64,000 nt of DNA, from assembly GCA_963748005.1 (NCBI GenBank), contig CAVVHH010000002.1, forward strand, positions 496,001 through 560,000. Reading direction: 5' to 3'. Below, in pieces: positions 61,067-64,000 of this stretch. The notes below the pieces were generated by a model, which saw nothing but the letters and a program-made list of their open reading frames with translations, had not been told where the DNA came from and searched no databases. Source of the stretch: CAILZL01 sp963748005. Lineage in GTDB: Bacteria > Pseudomonadota > Gammaproteobacteria > Steroidobacterales > Steroidobacteraceae. The first letter of the stretch is position 1. Each line of letters opens with the position of its first letter. A program made the translations under genes and the position numbers.

Positions 61067-61366
61067 TCAGGGCCGAATTTCGGCGCCACAGGACGGACAA
61101 CGAAACACTCCATTGTCCAGTTCGAGAAATCGCAATCCCGAATCTACAGCTGGCTGGCCTGCGCGATAAACAAGCCACACCCCATCAATCGCCACGTCCT
61201 CGACGAGCCCACAGCGGTCGCACTCAAGCAACTCGCGATCTTCAACGAACAGCCCCAACTCTTGCGCTTGACTGCGGGCTACCTTCAGCTTTTTCACCAT
61301 AGGAACTATTCTGTCAGCGAGCTTCGTATCCGCGCACCTCAAATCAGTCGTCTTGCGCATGATCAT
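61067..61366 (-). CDS. Small zinc-ribbon protein
   Basis: About 100 residues, starting at ATG 61366 or 61360. A helical basic part (ADRIVPMVKKLKVARSQAQE) leads to two CxxC knuckles, ECDRCG and RCPSCGAEIRP, separated by about 40 residues. Probably binds one zinc and nucleic acid or a protein partner. It lies between the Fic gene and the MazG-like gene on the same strand, so it may be the first gene of the helicase operon. The function is not known. Confidence 0.7.
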   Translation of the reverse strand: MIMRKTTDLRCADTKLADRIVPMVKKLKVARSQAQELGLFVEDRELLECDRCGLVEDVAIDGVWLVYRAGQPAVDSGLRFLELDNGVFRCPSCGAEIRP

Positions 61367-61490
61367 CCAAGACCTCCAAGTTTTTGCGGCTCTGTGCCAA
61401 CAAACATACCTGCAGCCTGGGAACTCAGTCATTCCCGAACGGACTCGATTCCATTCACGTTTTTTGTCTGAATACGAATAATGCTGGACC

Positions 61491-62681
61491 TCAACTTACC
61501 GGATACAACTGCGGAAACAGCACATCCAGCGCCTTGACCGGAAAGCGCAGCGACACCGGGCCTTTCTGACTATCCGAGCCGAGAATGCCTTCTGCCAACA
61601 GCTGGCTCAGCAGATCGCGGCTGGTGCGCTCTTTCAGGCCAGTGATGACTCCAGCATCGCCACGGGCAATTTCGCCGCGATGCAAAATTTCCACCAGCAA
61701 CTTGTCTGCTTCAGCGCGCCAGTTCTGCATGCGTGCGTATTGCTTGAAGCGTTGCGCGAGAGTGTCCAGTTGAAACAGGCCAGTCATGAACTGGATTTGA
61801 TCCAGGCATATCTTCAGGTACCAGACTGAAAAATCTTCCAACGCTTTTCGCGACAGGTTGCCACGTCCATCCAGATCGCCCTGACGCGGTGTGTCGGCGT
61901 AGTCCATCTTGCTTTTGTATTCAGTGCGACTTTCCAGCCCTCGCGCCAGACCACGCGAAATGGACCACAGGCCATGAGCACCAATGCCAGCTTGCAATGC
62001 CATGGCATGGCTCATCAGGCGACTGACGCGCCCGTTGCCATCGGGAAAGGGATGGATGTAGTTCAAGCGATGATGCGCCGCCGCCAAGGCCAGCAGACGG
62101 CCTGATGCACTGAGCCTGGCAAATGAATATCGGTCAGCAAAGTAACCCATCAACTGTTGCACCACAGCGCTGCTGGGTGGTTGATGACGACCCACCGTGT
62201 TGTCGTGCTCTGGCAAGGAACGCAATTCGCCCGGCGTCATGATGAAGCTGCGGCCGGCACCTTCGATGCGCAGCAGAGCTTCGGGGGCATCGCGATAAAA
62301 CTCGCGATGCAGCTCGCAAATGAAGTGGGTGGCGGCGGGATCGGGCAAGGTGCCTTCTGCAAAGCGACGGTCAATGTCGCGCTGCAGGCGAATGTGTTGC
62401 CGCGCTTCCAGCTGCAGGTTGCGGCGCGGCTCATCGGCATCCAGATCGTCGGCCAGTGCCCGTTCGATGTCGCGTGGTCGGGTGTTATGGCCTTCTATCA
62501 GGTTGGAGTAATAGCAATTCATTACTCGAACCAGGTCCGCAAGGTTGGCCGCCGTTTTGGGATGCAGCCGGCCGCCCAAGGCGCTGGCCGCCGCCGGCAG
62601 TTCAGTGAGCAAATCCAGCAGTTCGCCGCGGGCTTCTTCCAGCAGGCAAGGCTCTATTCGGTATGGCGTTTCTGCGGCCAT
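61491..62681 (-). CDS. Fic-family AMP-transferase-like protein
   Basis: 396 residues. The Fic motif HPFPDGNGRVSR at 210-221 is complete, including the catalytic His. An inhibitory helix of the (S/T)xxxE(G/N) type occurs N-terminal to it (SNLIEG, 59-64), so it is a self-inhibited Fic protein. FIMTPGELRSLPEHDN is the flap region. The C-terminal third (AEADKLLVEILHRGE, LKERTSRDLLSQLLAEGIL) is a winged-helix-like domain. It modifies proteins with AMP or another nucleotide; the target is unknown. No separate antitoxin is needed given the internal helix. Confidence 0.9.
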   Translation of the reverse strand: MAAETPYRIEPCLLEEARGELLDLLTELPAAASALGGRLHPKTAANLADLVRVMNCYYSNLIEGHNTRPRDIERALADDLDADEPRRNLQLEARQHIRLQRDIDRRFAEGTLPDPAATHFICELHREFYRDAPEALLRIEGAGRSFIMTPGELRSLPEHDNTVGRHQPPSSAVVQQLMGYFADRYSFARLSASGRLLALAAAHHRLNYIHPFPDGNGRVSRLMSHAMALQAGIGAHGLWSISRGLARGLESRTEYKSKMDYADTPRQGDLDGRGNLSRKALEDFSVWYLKICLDQIQFMTGLFQLDTLAQRFKQYARMQNWRAEADKLLVEILHRGEIARGDAGVITGLKERTSRDLLSQLLAEGILGSDSQKGPVSLRFPVKALDVLFPQLYPVS

Positions 62682-62886
62682 TTTTTGCCGGTTCCCGGAG
62701 ATATGTATCTTTATGTCTTATAAAGGATATTTCTGGAGTTGCCTACACTGATTGCCGATCTGGGCCGCCGATCTTTGCCGCCGGTTGCAGCCAGGACTCA
62801 AACCGCTGATCGATTGCTCACAAATATGTGCCAATCCGCAATTTCTCCAGGTAAGCGTAGTACGCAAACGAGCGGCTATGTTGAAC

Positions 62887-63213
62887 TCACCTTGCCGCCG
62901 TCTTACCAACCGACTTGACCGACAGGCGCATACCCATGGCCTTGAGCAGGGCGGTAAAGCTACGCAGCTCCGGGTTGCCCTTGGGTGACAGCGTGCGATA
63001 CAGGGTGGTGCTGTTTAGCTTGGTCTCAGCCGCAATCTGCATCACGCCGCCATGCGCTTCGGACAGGCGCCGCAGGGCCAACATCAATTCCTGTTGATCG
63101 CCGTCGTCCAGCACGGCATTCAGGTATGCCGCTGCAAATTTCGGGTTGTTGCGGAAACTTTCTATCGTGGCTTTTTCATGGCCGCGAGTGGGTACCTTGA
63201 TTTTGTGGATCAT
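62887..63213 (-). CDS. HigA-like addiction-module antidote, apparently orphan
   Basis: 108 residues from MIHKIKVPTRG. It has the arrangement of the TIGR02684-type antidote: NNPKFAAAYLNAVLDDGDQQ, LMLALRRLSEAHGGVMQIAA, ETKLNSTTLYRTLSPKGNPE, then FTALLKAMGMRLSV. A Cro-like helix-turn-helix is at the centre. Its usual RelE-type toxin gene should lie just upstream (right), but only a repeat and a non-coding stretch are there, so the toxin seems lost. Confidence 0.82.
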   Translation of the reverse strand: MIHKIKVPTRGHEKATIESFRNNPKFAAAYLNAVLDDGDQQELMLALRRLSEAHGGVMQIAAETKLNSTTLYRTLSPKGNPELRSFTALLKAMGMRLSVKSVGKTAAR

Positions 63214-63263
63214 GCGGACCTTTGTTGAAAATCCTGCCAATAGCGGATGGCCTTCTCACACCC

Positions 63264-63294
63264 TCACCCTGCCCTCTCCCTCAAGGAGAGGGGG
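63264..63294. repeat. Palindromic CCTCTCCC/GGGAGAGG intergenic repeat, copy 3
   Basis: TCACCCTGCCCTCTCCCT then CAAGGAGAGGGGG, followed by TTTTTA. It is the third copy of the repeat near 3940 and 30550, lying in the spacer where an antitoxin's toxin gene would be expected. The T-run gives it terminator character. Confidence 0.6.
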
Positions 63295-63529
63295 TTTTTA
63301 GTGACTGGAGCGTATACGCGGTTGGGATGCGCATCAATAATGCGAATCGGCGAAGGGAGTGTCAGTCATATGACTGGCTCCCTACTCTTGCAGATCAGAC
63401 AAGTGGGAAAAATCCAGAACGGCAAGGGGGTCGGACTTGGGCCATGCTCAAAGTCACGTTAGGTCGCTGAACAGTCACGCTACACTTCATCAATCGCTTT
63501 CGTTTCAACCCATTCGATCACCCACACAA

Positions 63530-64000
63530 ATGTCCCCGATTGAATTCAAGGCACCCTGGTCGCGTTCGCTCAAGGTGATTACGCGCATCGTCGTAGTCGT
63601 GCTGGTTGCGCTCATTGGTCTGGGCGTATTTTGGAGCGGTGATATTGGAGCAGGAGCGCGGGTCGGCTTGATCGGTGTGTCGCTGCTTGTACTGCTTGGC
63701 TCGGCGGCGCTGATGGTGCGTGGCTACACCCTCTCGCAGGACGAAATAGTGGTGCGACGTCTGGGCTGGGCCACGCGGCTGCCGCTGGCGACGCTGCAGG
63801 CGATAGAAGGCAAAGCCGATGCGATGCAAAGGTCTTTGCGGTTAATTGGTATCGGCGGGCTGTTTTCCTTCGTGGGCTGGTACTGGAACAAATCGCTGCG
63901 GCTGTACCGTGTCTACGCCACCGATCCCTCACGCGCGGTGGTCCTGCGGTATCCCAACCGCACCATCGTCATCACGCCGCACGACCCGCAGCAATTCATC
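63530..64000 (+). CDS. PH-domain-like membrane protein, cut by window end
   Basis: 157 codons are seen, open at the right edge. Start MSPIEFKAPWSRSLKV, then two helices (ITRIVVVVLVALIGLGVFW and VGLIGVSLLVLLGSAALMV). Next comes a bacterial PH-like beta region (GYTLSQDEIVVRRLGWATRL, YRVYATDPSRAVVLRYPNRT, IVITPHDPQQF). Family of membrane-linked PH-like proteins of unknown role. The start is preceded by no strong ribosome site. Confidence 0.75.
   Translation, partial: MSPIEFKAPWSRSLKVITRIVVVVLVALIGLGVFWSGDIGAGARVGLIGVSLLVLLGSAALMVRGYTLSQDEIVVRRLGWATRLPLATLQAIEGKADAMQRSLRLIGIGGLFSFVGWYWNKSLRLYRVYATDPSRAVVLRYPNRTIVITPHDPQQFI

Noticed and set aside
1..64000. CRISPR arrays, rRNA and tRNA genes
   Set aside because: No regularly spaced direct repeats and no tRNA-like clover pattern with a GTTC-type T-arm were found by eye; a small tRNA could still be missed.

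Overview
The window is GC-rich, densely coded bacterial DNA with Gram-negative features: outer-membrane-type lipoproteins, a phospholipase-D cardiolipin synthase of the ClsC type, lgt, many Sec and Tat signal peptides, and periplasmic c-type cytochromes. Gene content (many secreted hydrolases, acyl-CoA chemistry, DUF1361, DUF3750, DUF6152, HdeD) fits a free-living heterotrophic proteobacterium, perhaps a gammaproteobacterium. The genus cannot be named from sequence alone. No rRNA, tRNA or CRISPR array was seen.

Layout. 0.2-12.4 kb: a TPR protein, a pair of NIF3-like paralogues (one exported with metal ligands, one without them), an exported methyltransferase, two secreted serine hydrolases, HdeD and small membrane proteins. 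12.6-15.5 kb: a Tat-exported thiamine-diphosphate enzyme followed by a monohaem cytochrome c. 15.8-28.8 kb: a GT39-like glycosyltransferase, a ClsC-like lipoprotein, three secreted neutral-ceramidase-like paralogues, an MsbA-like ABC exporter, a type-B carboxylesterase and a secreted Cys/Trp-rich protein. 28.9-36.4 kb: catabolic genes, namely a ModA-like binding protein, an SDR dehydrogenase, an IlvD/Edd dehydratase, an MFS permease, glutaryl-CoA dehydrogenase and a coupled CoA-transferase. 36.5-42.3 kb: a DUF3750 lipoprotein, a deleted RND efflux remnant, lgt, and a two-gene molybdenum hydroxylase broken by about ten +1 frameshifts. 42.5-53.7 kb: a miniature secretin-like protein, a secreted four-gene set, a CoA-binding protein with MetY, OsmC joined to a flavoprotein monooxygenase that has no visible start codon, a hydrolase paralogue lacking the expected catalytic His, and a transglycosylase-like lipoprotein.

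53.7-63.2 kb is a defence and stress island: an Mrr-type restriction endonuclease interrupted by an IS5-family element, an AbiE toxin-antitoxin pair, a cold-shock/excalibur membrane protein, a PD-(D/E)XK-helicase-S24 protein with a MazG-like pyrophosphohydrolase and a zinc-ribbon protein, a Fic protein and an orphan HigA-like antitoxin. The window ends inside a PH-domain-like membrane protein.

The strongest candidates for something new are the nuclease-helicase-LexA-like-peptidase/MazG operon, the exported ThDP enzyme with its cytochrome, and the same-direction frameshifts across the hydroxylase. The IS insertion in the Mrr gene is also notable, because removing it restores the reading frame exactly.
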